A stretch of 35,797 nt of DNA from the NCBI GenBank assembly GCA_029264995.1, contig JAJUKC010000022.1:1-35797 (forward strand), read 5' to 3'. The notes under the pieces were generated by a model. The model searched no databases, had not been told where the DNA came from, and worked only from the letters and a program-made list of their open reading frames with translations. Below, one piece after another: positions 1 to 7,264 of the stretch; positions within the stretch are counted from its first letter, which is position 1, and the number at the start of each line of letters is the position of its first letter. The position numbers and the translations under genes were made by a program. This DNA comes from Marinobacter sp. (GTDB lineage: Bacteria > Pseudomonadota > Gammaproteobacteria > Pseudomonadales > Oleiphilaceae).

Positions 1-160
1 AAGAACCCGAAAGTTCTTAATTCTTGCTCAAGACAAAACTCAATTTCGACGAGTCACTGTCCTGATATTTCGTGTCCGAAATACCTCGGCCAGCGCCCAC
101 ACGAATTACTTGGTTAACTTTTTAAAGAGCGTTTGAGCCGTTGCTCAATCAAGGCCGCGT
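1..160 (-). other. rRNA operon leader (16S gene off the left edge)
   Basis: Read on the minus strand, this stretch starts just after the promoter-proximal rrn promoter and runs toward the left edge. It contains a boxA-like element at about 119-131 (GCTCTTTAA on the minus strand) and then a leader resembling those in front of gammaproteobacterial 16S genes. The 16S 5' end itself is not visible, so it should begin just left of base 1. A small inverted repeat at 1-18 (AAGAAC / GTTCTT) lies in the leader. Having tyrS immediately upstream of an rRNA operon matches Pseudomonas gene order, which supports the call. Confidence 0.75.
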
Positions 161-188
161 ATTCTACATCGTTCCGCTGCCTTGTCAA
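161..188 (-). promoter_or_regulatory. rrn promoter, proximal
   Basis: On the minus strand: -35 TTGACA (183-188), a 16-base spacer, and -10 TAGAAT (161-166), followed by a GC-rich discriminator (ACGCGG). An A-rich block (CGAAAAATAAAC) lies just upstream of the -35 and could act as an UP element. A perfect -35 with a 16-base spacer and a GC-rich discriminator is typical of stringently controlled stable-RNA promoters. Confidence 0.8.
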
Positions 189-264
189 CCGTTTATTTTT
201 CGCCGTTTTCGCTTCCGAAAACCGCCGAAAAACTCTCCGGCTTACTGCCTGTTTCGAGGTGCGC

Positions 265-292
265 ATTCTACACTGAACCGCCTTCCTGTCAA
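265..292 (-). promoter_or_regulatory. rrn promoter, middle
   Basis: On the minus strand: -35 TTGACA (287-292), a 16-base spacer, -10 TAGAAT (265-270) and discriminator GCGCAC. An AT-rich segment with repeated TTTCAGAAAA-type sequence lies upstream of the -35. The layout is nearly the same as in the other two promoters of this region. Confidence 0.8.
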
Positions 293-394
293 CCGCTTTC
301 TGAAGTTTTCTGAAACATTTTCGTCAGCGCTTTCAAGCAGTTATCGCTCGGGTTTCGGCTCTTTTCAGTGGCCTGCTCCTCAAGCGAGATGCGC

Positions 395-422
395 ATTCTA
401 CAGACCTCAGCCGAGGAGTCAA
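395..422 (-). promoter_or_regulatory. rrn promoter, distal
   Basis: On the minus strand: -35 TTGACT (417-422), a 16-base spacer, -10 TAGAAT (395-400) and discriminator GCGCAT. It abuts a perfect 11-base inverted repeat (424-452) lying between it and the end of tyrS. The three promoters share spacer length and -10 hexamer, so this looks like a tandem array feeding one rRNA operon. Confidence 0.75.
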
Positions 423-423
423 C

Positions 424-452
424 GGCCAATCTGAAAAAATTTCAGATTGGCC
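424..452. terminator. inverted repeat between tyrS and rrn promoters
   Basis: A perfect 11-base inverted repeat (GGCCAATCTGA / TCAGATTGGCC) with a 7-base AT-only loop sits 15 bases beyond the tyrS stop codon. It is well placed as the tyrS terminator, but the minus-strand copy is followed by GTTGAC (the distal rrn -35), not a U-run; the run of T is inside the loop. It might instead be a protein site or an UP-type element for the rrn promoter. Confidence 0.5.
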
Positions 453-467
453 AAAACGCCACGATAA

Positions 468-1670
468 TCACTCGACAATGATCACCCGGGCAATCTTCTT
501 TTTACCCGCCTGGATGACACACTCATCCCCTGCTACAAACATGCGCTGGCCTTCAAACTGCTGGCCATCCACATAAACCGCTCCACGCCCAAGCACGTCA
601 CGCGCCGCAGCACCGTTCTTTACCAGACCGGCAAGACGCAGAACCGCAGGCATTGGAATCTCGCCCTGACCTTCCAGCGAAACCTCCACGACTGGCACGT
701 TGTCCGGAATCGCACCAAGAGCAACCCGATTACCCGCCGATTTATGAGCCGTCTTTGCGGCCTCCTCATCATGGAAGCGGGTAATCAACTCTTCAGCGAG
801 CACCTTTTTATAGTCCTGAGGGTTTTCGCCGCCGGCAACCGCAGCTTTGAATTGCTCGATCTCAGCCATCGGCCGAAAACTGAGCAACTCGAAGTAGCGC
901 CATAGCAGCTCATCAGGCATGGACAGAAGCTTGGTATACATCTCCCCCGGGGAGTCACTGACACCCACATAGTTACCGAGAGACTTCGACATTTTCTGGA
1001 CACCATCCAGACCCTCAAGGATAGGGACGGTCAGGATCGCCTGCGGCTTCTGGCCGTAATGCTTCTGCAGAATCCGCCCCATCAAAAGATTGAACTTCTG
1101 ATCAGTACCACCCAACTCTATATCAGCTTCGAGCGCCACCGAGTCGTAACCCTGTACCAGAGGATAGAGGAATTCATGAATGGCGATTGGCTGCTCGGAG
1201 CGATATCGCTTGGTAAAGTCGTCGCGCTCAAGCATGCGGGCAACCGTATATTGCCCGGCCAGGCGAATCATATCCGCCGCCGTCATTTTGCTCATCCACT
1301 CGGAGTTGAAGACAACCCGGGTTTTTTCCCGATCCAGAATCTTGAACACCTGCTCTTTATAGGTAATCGCATTTTCGCGAACCTGATCTTCAGTAAGCGG
1401 AGGCCGGGTAGCACTCTTTCCTGTGGGGTCACCGATCATGCCGGTAAAGTCACCAATCAGGAAAATAACTTCGTGCCCAAGATCCTGGAACTGGCGCAGT
1501 TTATTAATAAGAACCGTGTGGCCGAGGTGCAGATCTGGCGCGGTTGGGTCGAAGCCGGCCTTCACTCGCAGCGGCCGACCTTCTTTCAGCTTTGCAACCA
1601 GGTCTTCCTCTGGAATCAGCTCGTCAATGCCCCGTTTGATAATCGCCAGCGCTTCATCTATTGATGCCAT
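468..1670 (-). CDS. tyrS: tyrosyl-tRNA synthetase
   Basis: This cytoplasmic class I synthetase attaches tyrosine to tRNA-Tyr using ATP. The 400-residue product carries the HIGH-type motif HLGH at 48-51 and KMSKS at 226-230, followed by a C-terminal S4-like RNA-binding segment. The start is the ATG at 1670, preceded by a GGTGAGGGG ribosome site; the frame stays open farther upstream, but that stretch is Cys-rich and unlike the family. Length and motif spacing resemble the TyrZ-type enzyme of Pseudomonas, which also sits upstream of an rRNA operon. The leader contains a large stem-loop (1702-1752), suggesting control of the message. Family assignment is certain; the TyrZ subtype is an inference. 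Confidence 0.97.
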   Translation of the reverse strand: MASIDEALAIIKRGIDELIPEEDLVAKLKEGRPLRVKAGFDPTAPDLHLGHTVLINKLRQFQDLGHEVIFLIGDFTGMIGDPTGKSATRPPLTEDQVRENAITYKEQVFKILDREKTRVVFNSEWMSKMTAADMIRLAGQYTVARMLERDDFTKRYRSEQPIAIHEFLYPLVQGYDSVALEADIELGGTDQKFNLLMGRILQKHYGQKPQAILTVPILEGLDGVQKMSKSLGNYVGVSDSPGEMYTKLLSMPDELLWRYFELLSFRPMAEIEQFKAAVAGGENPQDYKKVLAEELITRFHDEEAAKTAHKSAGNRVALGAIPDNVPVVEVSLEGQGEIPMPAVLRLAGLVKNGAAARDVLGRGAVYVDGQQFEGQRMFVAGDECVIQAGKKKIARVIIVE

Positions 1671-1701
1671 GAACCCCTCACCCCGTTTGTGACAATAAAG
1701 C

Positions 1702-1752
1702 GGGTGCCGGTTACAGAGGTCTACAAAAGAAATCTGTGAGTTACCGGCACCC
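1702..1752 (-). promoter_or_regulatory. stem-loop in tyrS leader
   Basis: GGGTGCCGGT (1702-1711) pairs perfectly with ACCGGCACCC (1743-1752). The stem continues through ACAGA / TCTGT with a small asymmetry, leaving a loop of roughly 15-20 bases. In the tyrS transcript it ends about 30 bases before the start codon. No U-run follows the stem, so it does not look like a plain terminator. Its function is unknown; post-transcriptional control of tyrS is an inference. Confidence 0.5.
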
Positions 1753-1806
1753 TTGGTACAGTAGAAATGCTCAGAAAACGACCAATCAGAGCATGAAAAG
1801 CCCGGG

Positions 1807-1812
1807 ATTATA
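1807..1812 (-). promoter_or_regulatory. probable -10 of tyrS
   Basis: A perfect TATAAT on the minus strand lies about 137 bases before the tyrS ATG. The expected -35 region (around CGTACA) is poor. If used, transcription would start near 1800 and produce a leader of about 130 bases that includes the 1702-1752 stem-loop. Confidence 0.45.
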
Positions 1813-1965
1813 GCAGCGGCGGCGCAGTTTGTACGACCAGCACAGCCGCTGGACTGTAATGTTGGACACTGTCGCAATTCTGTTATATGCGGTACTCTGT
1901 TGGTCTATACTTGACCTGGCGCTTTAATAAGCCGGTACAAATTACTGGATTACCGATTAAAACGG

Positions 1966-3354
1966 GTGAGCCACGTGCTGAAAACATTCCCCAAAACACA
2001 CATTACCCTGGCGGCAGCCGCCACGGTAATCGTCTCTGCTGCTGTCCTGATGAGCCCAAGCGCAGACGTTGAAGCCAAGCGGATGAGCTACACTGTCGAC
2101 CTGGAACAGGGCCTGGTTTCCGGCGCATCCTCACAGGAAGCCAGCACCCAAGCCCCCGGTCCGGAGGCTCAGACAACAAGCGAAACATCTGAAAGCCAGA
2201 GCCAACCAATGGCAGCTCAGGCAGACGTTGCACCCGAGCCTGATATTCATTGGCAGGAATTCACCATTAAATCTGGCGATACACTCTCCACGTTGTTCCG
2301 GAAAGCCGGATTTAACGACGGCCTGATGCTTTCGGTGATTCACGGTGACGGCGAGGCCGACAAGCTCCAACGCCTTTATGCCGGCGAGGATATCCGGTTC
2401 GGCGTGAACTCCGAGGGCGAACTGGTTGCGATTGAACTCCAACGCTCTTTGTTGGAGTCCCTCAAAATCGCGCGCACGGAAGATGGCTTTCTTGGTGAGA
2501 CCGTCGTTCGCGAACCTGAAGCCAGACCGGCATTCGCCGCAGGCGTTATCGACGGCTCTTTATACCTCTCAGCCAGAGACGCCGGCCTGAATGATCGCCT
2601 GACCATGGAACTGGCCGGCATTTTCGGCTGGGACATCGACTTTGTATACGATGTCAGAAAAGGCGACAGCTTCGAAGTGGTTTACGAAGAGCTTTATATT
2701 GATGGCGAAAAGTTTGATACCGGCCGGATTCTCTCTGCCCGCTTTATCAACCGGGGAGAAGATAACCTTGCGCTGTTATATACCGATGCGAACGGAGAAA
2801 GTGACTACTATTCACCCGACGGCAAGAGCATGCGCAAGGCCTTCCTGAGAGTGCCGATCAACGCCCGGGTCTCTTCGCCCTTCAACCTGCAACGCCGCCA
2901 TCCGGTTCTCGATGTGGTTCGTCCACACGAAGGTACCGATTATGCGGCACCTCCGGGCACCCCAATCAAGGCCGCCGGCAGCGGCCGGGTGAAGTTCGCC
3001 GGCTGGAAAGGCGGCTACGGCCGGACGGTGGTACTGCAGCATGGCGACAATATCACAACGCTTTACGCCCATATGAGCCGTCTGGGCAAAGGCATCAAGA
3101 ATGGTACCCGGGTCAAGCAGGGCGAAACCATTGGCTATGTCGGTTCATCCGGCATGGTGACTGGCCCCCACCTGCATTACGAATTCCGGATCAACGGTGC
3201 GCCGAGAAACTCCAGAACGGTCAAACTCCCCGACGCCAAGCCGGTGCCGGACAGCGAGATGGCAAGGTTCCAGAAGTTCACCGAGCAGCGCCTGGCACAG
3301 CTCAACGTGTTCCGCGAAAGCAATCAGCAGCTGGCGCTGGCCTCGGATAACTGA
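1966..3354 (+). CDS. M23 family murein endopeptidase, MepM-like
   Basis: This is a probable periplasmic D,D-endopeptidase that cuts peptidoglycan cross-links. The 462-residue product has an N-terminal hydrophobic signal-anchor (about 8-28), a low-complexity Ser/Gln/Glu linker, an OapA/LysM-like segment (about 95-145) and a C-terminal lysostaphin-type M23 domain. Zinc ligands are visible as HEGTD (H321, D325) and HLH (H402, H404). Two GTG starts are possible: 1966, and 1975 with GGTGAG four bases ahead; the latter shortens the protein by three residues. anmK follows after 2 bases, so the two are probably co-transcribed. Pseudomonas has the same gene between tyrS and anmK. Confidence 0.93.
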   Translation: MSHVLKTFPKTHITLAAAATVIVSAAVLMSPSADVEAKRMSYTVDLEQGLVSGASSQEASTQAPGPEAQTTSETSESQSQPMAAQADVAPEPDIHWQEFTIKSGDTLSTLFRKAGFNDGLMLSVIHGDGEADKLQRLYAGEDIRFGVNSEGELVAIELQRSLLESLKIARTEDGFLGETVVREPEARPAFAAGVIDGSLYLSARDAGLNDRLTMELAGIFGWDIDFVYDVRKGDSFEVVYEELYIDGEKFDTGRILSARFINRGEDNLALLYTDANGESDYYSPDGKSMRKAFLRVPINARVSSPFNLQRRHPVLDVVRPHEGTDYAAPPGTPIKAAGSGRVKFAGWKGGYGRTVVLQHGDNITTLYAHMSRLGKGIKNGTRVKQGETIGYVGSSGMVTGPHLHYEFRINGAPRNSRTVKLPDAKPVPDSEMARFQKFTEQRLAQLNVFRESNQQLALASDN

Positions 3355-3356
3355 GC

Positions 3357-4457
3357 ATGGACTACTGGCTAGGCCTGATGTCAGGCACCAGCATGGACGC
3401 AGTTGATGCGGTGCTGGTGTCTTTCGACACGGACAGCCTGGTCGTCCACGAAACCTTCTCTCTACCCTATACCGACGCGCTGCGCCAGCGATTGCTGCTG
3501 GCAACGCGCAACCAGGCAGACCCCGATGAGCTGGGTGAACTGGACTCCCTGGTTGGCCAGCATTTTGCGGAAGCCGGCGCCCAACTGATTAAAAAGTCCG
3601 GCGTTGATCCTCAAAAGGTCCGGGCCGCAGGCAGCCATGGCCAGACCATTCGCCACCAACCAACCGGAAACGCCCCCTTTTCCCTTCAGATCGGCAACGC
3701 CGCGTGGCTATCCGAACGCCTGGGAATCACCACAGTTGCCGACTTCCGAAGTCGGGACATCGCCGCCGGCGGACAGGGCGCTCCCCTAGTACCCGCTTTT
3801 CATCGCTGGCTATTTGCCTCACCCACCCAGGATAGATGCATTCTGAATCTCGGTGGCATTGCCAATATCACCTGGCTGCCCGCCGGATCGAGAAAGCCGG
3901 TCGTCGGCTTCGATACCGGCCCGGCCAATGCTTTGCTGGATGCCTGGTGCCTGGACCAGACCGGACGGCATTTTGATGAAGACGGCCACATGGCCAGTGA
4001 GGGTGCTACCCATTCCGAGCTGCTTGCCAGCATGCTGTCAGACGCCTACTTCAGCAAACCAGCCCCGAAAAGTACGGGCAAAGAGCGCTTCAATATCGAC
4101 TGGGTGCGCACGCATCTCCAGCGTTTCGACGAGATCCCCGCCGAGGATGTACAGCGAACCCTGCTACAACTGACGGTGACAACCATTCTCCAGCAGTTAC
4201 CGCAGGAAAATGCAGACATGGCCGTTTACGCCTGTGGTGGCGGCACCTTCAATCGATTACTGATGAGAGAACTCAAGGTGGGGCTTGGCTCCGCCGCACT
4301 GCACACCACGGCGGATCTTGGTCTTGACCCTCAATGGGTGGAGCCGGTGGCGTTCGCCTGGCTGGCTCGACAAAGCATCCTTCAGTTGCCGGGCAACGTG
4401 CCCGAAGTCACCGGCGCTTCGGGCGAGAGAATACTGGGCGCAATTTATCCGCCCTGA
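3357..4457 (+). CDS. anmK: anhydro-N-acetylmuramic acid kinase
   Basis: AnmK phosphorylates and opens 1,6-anhydro-MurNAc, a peptidoglycan turnover product, to give MurNAc-6-phosphate for cell-wall recycling in the cytoplasm. The 366-residue length is typical. Visible motifs are the N-terminal nucleotide-binding GLMSGTSMD, the central NLGGIANITWLP, the sugar-binding FDTGPANALLDAW, and a late YACGGGTFN loop. The ATG lies two bases after the M23 peptidase stop, so a hydrolase that releases muropeptides and a recycling kinase form one transcription unit. The stop codon faces that of erpA with a one-base gap and no visible terminator. Confidence 0.97.
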   Translation: MDYWLGLMSGTSMDAVDAVLVSFDTDSLVVHETFSLPYTDALRQRLLLATRNQADPDELGELDSLVGQHFAEAGAQLIKKSGVDPQKVRAAGSHGQTIRHQPTGNAPFSLQIGNAAWLSERLGITTVADFRSRDIAAGGQGAPLVPAFHRWLFASPTQDRCILNLGGIANITWLPAGSRKPVVGFDTGPANALLDAWCLDQTGRHFDEDGHMASEGATHSELLASMLSDAYFSKPAPKSTGKERFNIDWVRTHLQRFDEIPAEDVQRTLLQLTVTTILQQLPQENADMAVYACGGGTFNRLLMRELKVGLGSAALHTTADLGLDPQWVEPVAFAWLARQSILQLPGNVPEVTGASGERILGAIYPP

Positions 4458-4458
4458 T

Positions 4459-4812
4459 TCAGATGGAAAATGAGCTGCCGCAACCGCAGGTCGAACTCGC
4501 ATTGGGGTTCTGAACGACAAACTGTGAACCCTGCAGCCCTTCCTGATAATCAATAGTCGCGCCCACCAGATACTGATAGCTCATTGAATCCACCAGCAGC
4601 TTGACGCCATCCCGCTCAATGACGGTGTCGTCCTCTTCCTGGGTTTCATCAAATGAAAAGCCGTACTGGAACCCGGAGCAGCCGCCGCCTGTAACAAAGA
4701 CGCGCAACTTGAGATCGGGGTTTTCTTCTTCCTCAATCAACTCACGCACCTTCGCGACGGCGTTGTCGGTGAAAAACAACGGCGTGGCCATCTGTTGCTG
4801 AACTACACTCAA
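4459..4812 (-). CDS. erpA: iron-sulfur cluster carrier ErpA
   Basis: This is an A-type carrier that delivers Fe-S clusters to apo-enzymes, including those of isoprenoid synthesis. The 117-residue product has the three conserved cysteines: [10 protein letters not shown] in the middle and the CGCG pair close to the C-terminus ([11 protein letters not shown]). The start is a TTG at 4812, chosen because GGAGG lies about 6 bases ahead; the in-frame ATG seven codons later has no ribosome site. A promoter and a near-consensus type 1 IscR box lie directly upstream (4846-4878), so the gene is probably repressed by holo-IscR when clusters are plentiful. It is convergent with anmK. Confidence 0.97.
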   Translation of the reverse strand: MSVVQQQMATPLFFTDNAVAKVRELIEEEENPDLKLRVFVTGGGCSGFQYGFSFDETQEEDDTVIERDGVKLLVDSMSYQYLVGATIDYQEGLQGSQFVVQNPNASSTCGCGSSFSI

Positions 4813-4845
4813 AGTCTGCCTCCGGCATGGTATTGCTGTCGGGAA

Positions 4846-4874
4846 ATTATGGTATTCCTGACTAAAACAATCAA
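4846..4874 (-). promoter_or_regulatory. erpA promoter
   Basis: On the minus strand: TTGATT (4869-4874), a 17-base spacer and CATAAT (4846-4851), about 35 bases before the TTG start. The -35 lies inside the IscR-type box, so bound repressor would block RNA polymerase. Confidence 0.6.
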
Positions 4875-4878
4875 CTAT
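4854..4878 (-). promoter_or_regulatory. candidate IscR type 1 binding site
   Basis: The 25-base minus-strand sequence matches the E. coli type 1 IscR consensus (ATASYYGACTR-WWW-YAGTCRRSTAT) at 23 of 25 positions by my alignment. Left half ATAGTTGATTG and right half TAGTCAGGAAT each carry one mismatch. The site overlaps the stop codon of the bactofilin gene and covers the -35 of the erpA promoter. IscR control of erpA is established in E. coli; here it is inferred from the motif. Confidence 0.7.
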
Positions 4879-5321
4879 TCGGACTTATCCTCATCTTCAG
4901 TCGAGACTGAACCGTCTGCCTGCCTATGTTCATGAGTCAGCAAGCCACTGGTCTCGTCCTTGCGAACCAGGTTACCGTTGACCGAGGCGCCCATCGCCAT
5001 CTCAATCAGCTGGTAATACACATTGCCGGTGACTACCGCTTTTTCTGCCAGCTCGAGGTGGGCAGAGGCATGCACATCACCCTTTACCTTGCCATTGATG
5101 ATGATGTGGGGGGCCACCACGTCGCCAACGATTTCTCCCACCTCTGACAAACGTACCACCGCATCGGAGCCTTCTTCGGCCACAACCCGACCCTTGATGG
5201 TACCGTCCACGTGAAGGCCACCGGAGAAATGAACGTCGCCCTCAACGGTCGTCTTGCCGGAAATCAGGGTGTCAAAATGGCCGGGGGAACGGCGGGGTTT
5301 CTGCTTTTTCTTGCCAAGCAT
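4875..5321 (-). CDS. bactofilin (polymer-forming cytoskeletal protein)
   Basis: Bactofilins assemble into filaments without nucleotide and often organise cell-wall or polar machinery. The 148-residue product has a short basic N-terminus (GKKKQKPRR), then a core of about 100 residues with regularly repeated Gly/Val/Ile turns such as [17 protein letters not shown] and [18 protein letters not shown], typical of the right-handed beta-helix. The C-terminal tail is acidic and polar. The ATG is one base past the stop of the upstream membrane/coiled-coil gene, so they are translationally close and may work together at the envelope, which is an inference. Pseudomonas has the same neighbour next to erpA. 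Confidence 0.92.
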   Translation of the reverse strand: MLGKKKQKPRRSPGHFDTLISGKTTVEGDVHFSGGLHVDGTIKGRVVAEEGSDAVVRLSEVGEIVGDVVAPHIIINGKVKGDVHASAHLELAEKAVVTGNVYYQLIEMAMGASVNGNLVRKDETSGLLTHEHRQADGSVSTEDEDKSE

Positions 5322-5322
5322 C

Positions 5323-6063
5323 TCAGTTCTCCGTTAAATCTTTCCAATCAAAGGTTCGTTCAGCCTGAGATGCCTTGCGGCCCTCCGCCTGGGCGACGAC
5401 CTGAATCTCATAGGGCTCAAAGCTCTCAGGAAGGCGCAGGCTGCCCTCCACATCCTGGAAGTAGCGGAACCGGAATTTCACGCCCAGATCATCAATCTCA
5501 TCCGACAGATCCCTCAGCGCAATCACCTCTTTCTCGCCATCCAGACGACCGATAACATTCACGGCCACCAGGCCCGAAATATAGCTCTTGTTGTTGCCAA
5601 CCTGAGTCAGCACCATCTTGAAATCGAAAGTGCCAGACTCCCGGGCCGGGCTCAGCGTAAAACTGTCCACCTGCAGACCCTTGCTGGTTTCCGAAGGCGC
5701 CATGATATTGCGGTAGAAGGTAAGGTCCGCCTCCAGCTCCGAGATGCGGGTTTCCAGGCCGACAATCGTGTTTCGTGCCTCTCGCAGTGCCTGCTCGTCG
5801 ATGGCGCGCCCACGTTCGAGGTTCACCAAGCCCTGGCGTGCCTCCCGGTATTGCTCCCGCAGGTTCTCCACCTCCTCCACCAGTTGCTCGGCAGACGCTT
5901 CCGCCGAGCTGAAACGGAAACCGCCCTGGGCGAGCCCGGCGGCATATCCGGCCACAGCCGCAATGACGGTGAATGTCAGCAGAATCAGGCTTCGACGCAA
6001 CCGATAACCCGGCCGGTGGCGGATAACAACGTATTCATCCGCCGGTTTTCGGGGATCACTCAC
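5323..6063 (-). CDS. DUF6776-like inner-membrane coiled-coil protein
   Basis: Function is not known to me. The 246-residue product has a basic cytoplasmic N-terminus, one transmembrane helix (about 25-46), a coiled coil (about 55-125, with heptad-like LVEEVENLREQYREAR and an ISELEADL stretch), then a globular C-terminal domain of about 115 residues rich in beta-type sequence. This suggests a single-pass protein with a periplasmic domain. It lies between argC (9-base gap) and the bactofilin gene (1-base gap) on the same strand, an order shared with Pseudomonas. A role as envelope partner of the bactofilin is plausible but inferred only from position. Confidence 0.85.
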   Translation of the reverse strand: MSDPRKPADEYVVIRHRPGYRLRRSLILLTFTVIAAVAGYAAGLAQGGFRFSSAEASAEQLVEEVENLREQYREARQGLVNLERGRAIDEQALREARNTIVGLETRISELEADLTFYRNIMAPSETSKGLQVDSFTLSPARESGTFDFKMVLTQVGNNKSYISGLVAVNVIGRLDGEKEVIALRDLSDEIDDLGVKFRFRYFQDVEGSLRLPESFEPYEIQVVAQAEGRKASQAERTFDWKDLTEN

Positions 6064-6072
6064 GGCCCGTCC

Positions 6073-7110
6073 TCACGGCAGCAGAGCCGGAGCGTTCAGA
6101 CCCATGGTTTCATCCAGACCGAACATGATGTTCATGTTCTGAACGGCCTGGCCGGCGGCGCCTTTCACCAGATTGTCGATCACCGATGACACAATCACGA
6201 TGTTGCTGTCTTCCTGGCGGTGTAATGCCATCCGACAGTGATTGGCGCCACGGACACTGCGGGTCTCCGGATGACTGCCAAACGGCATGACATCCACGAA
6301 AGGCTCGTCTTTGTAACGCGCTTCATACAGAGCCTGAAGTCGGTCAAAATCCTGCGGGTTTTCAAGCTCGGCATACAGCGTGGCTTCGATGCCGCGGATC
6401 ATCGGTATCAGATGCGGCACAAAGGTAACACCAACACCTTTGCCTGCGGCGGCCGTCAGGCCCTGGCGGATCTCCGGCAAATGCCGATGCCCGGACGCCC
6501 CATAGGCCTTGAAACTCTCGCCTATTTCACCGTGGAGCATGCCAATCTTGCCCTGCCGGCCAGCACCGCTGGCGCCGGACTTGGCATCGGCTATCAGCCT
6601 TGCAGGATTGACCAGACCGTGTTCCAGCAACGGCAGGAATCCCAGCTGTACAGCTGTCGGATAACACCCTGGATTCGCAACCAGCTGAGCGTCACGGATG
6701 GCCTCGCGGGCCACTTCCGGCAAGCCGTACACCGCTTTCTCGGCCCAGTCGGCACTCTCGTGGGGCATGCCATACCAGTTTGCCCAGGTATCAAGATCCT
6801 TCAGGCGGAAATCCGCCGACAGATCGACGACACGAACACCTGAGGCCATCAATTCCGGAACCATGCGCATGGCAACGCCGTGAGGCGTGGCAAAAAACAC
6901 CAGATCACAGCTCGCCAGCACCGATGCGTCGGGCTCGGAGAACTCAATGTCATAATGGCCTCGCAGGTTGGGATACATATCGGCCACGGGCATACCCGCT
7001 TCCGATCGCGAGGTAATGCAGATAACCTCTGCTTCCGGGTGGACGGCCAGAATTCTCAGCAGCTCTACACCCGTGTATCCGGTTCCGCCGACGATGCCTA
7101 CTTTAATCAC
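6073..7110 (-). CDS. argC: N-acetyl-gamma-glutamyl-phosphate reductase
   Basis: ArgC reduces N-acetyl-glutamyl-5-phosphate to the semialdehyde with NADPH in arginine synthesis. The product is 345 residues, normal for the type 1 family. It has an N-terminal Rossmann motif [15 protein letters not shown] and the catalytic cysteine in NPGCYPTA. I place the start at the GTG at 7110, giving MIKVGIVGG, because GGAG sits seven bases ahead; a TTG at 7122 is in frame but would put that ribosome site inside the gene. It heads the minus-strand group argC, DUF6776-like, bactofilin. Confidence 0.96.
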   Translation of the reverse strand: MIKVGIVGGTGYTGVELLRILAVHPEAEVICITSRSEAGMPVADMYPNLRGHYDIEFSEPDASVLASCDLVFFATPHGVAMRMVPELMASGVRVVDLSADFRLKDLDTWANWYGMPHESADWAEKAVYGLPEVAREAIRDAQLVANPGCYPTAVQLGFLPLLEHGLVNPARLIADAKSGASGAGRQGKIGMLHGEIGESFKAYGASGHRHLPEIRQGLTAAAGKGVGVTFVPHLIPMIRGIEATLYAELENPQDFDRLQALYEARYKDEPFVDVMPFGSHPETRSVRGANHCRMALHRQEDSNIVIVSSVIDNLVKGAAGQAVQNMNIMFGLDETMGLNAPALLP

Positions 7111-7264
7111 TCTTATCTCCAACGTGGTCTGGACAGAATTGGGAAGTCAGGGCACGTAGTCTAACATGATAAACCAAGGACTTATTGCAGCCTGCGGGCC
7201 CGCCGTTACAATGTTGTCAGAAATCTGCTGATGATCCCGACACTCCAACCGGAACACCCCGCCA

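Noticed and set aside
205..224. GTTTTCG / CGAAAAC stem between two rrn promoters as a terminator
   Set aside because: The stem is short (7 bases) and sits upstream of the proximal promoter -35, where AT-rich UP sequence is a simpler explanation.
141..434. 97-residue open frame on the plus strand in the rrn promoter region
   Set aside because: It crosses all three rrn promoters on the opposite strand, has no ribosome site, and its product is low-complexity and unlike any family.
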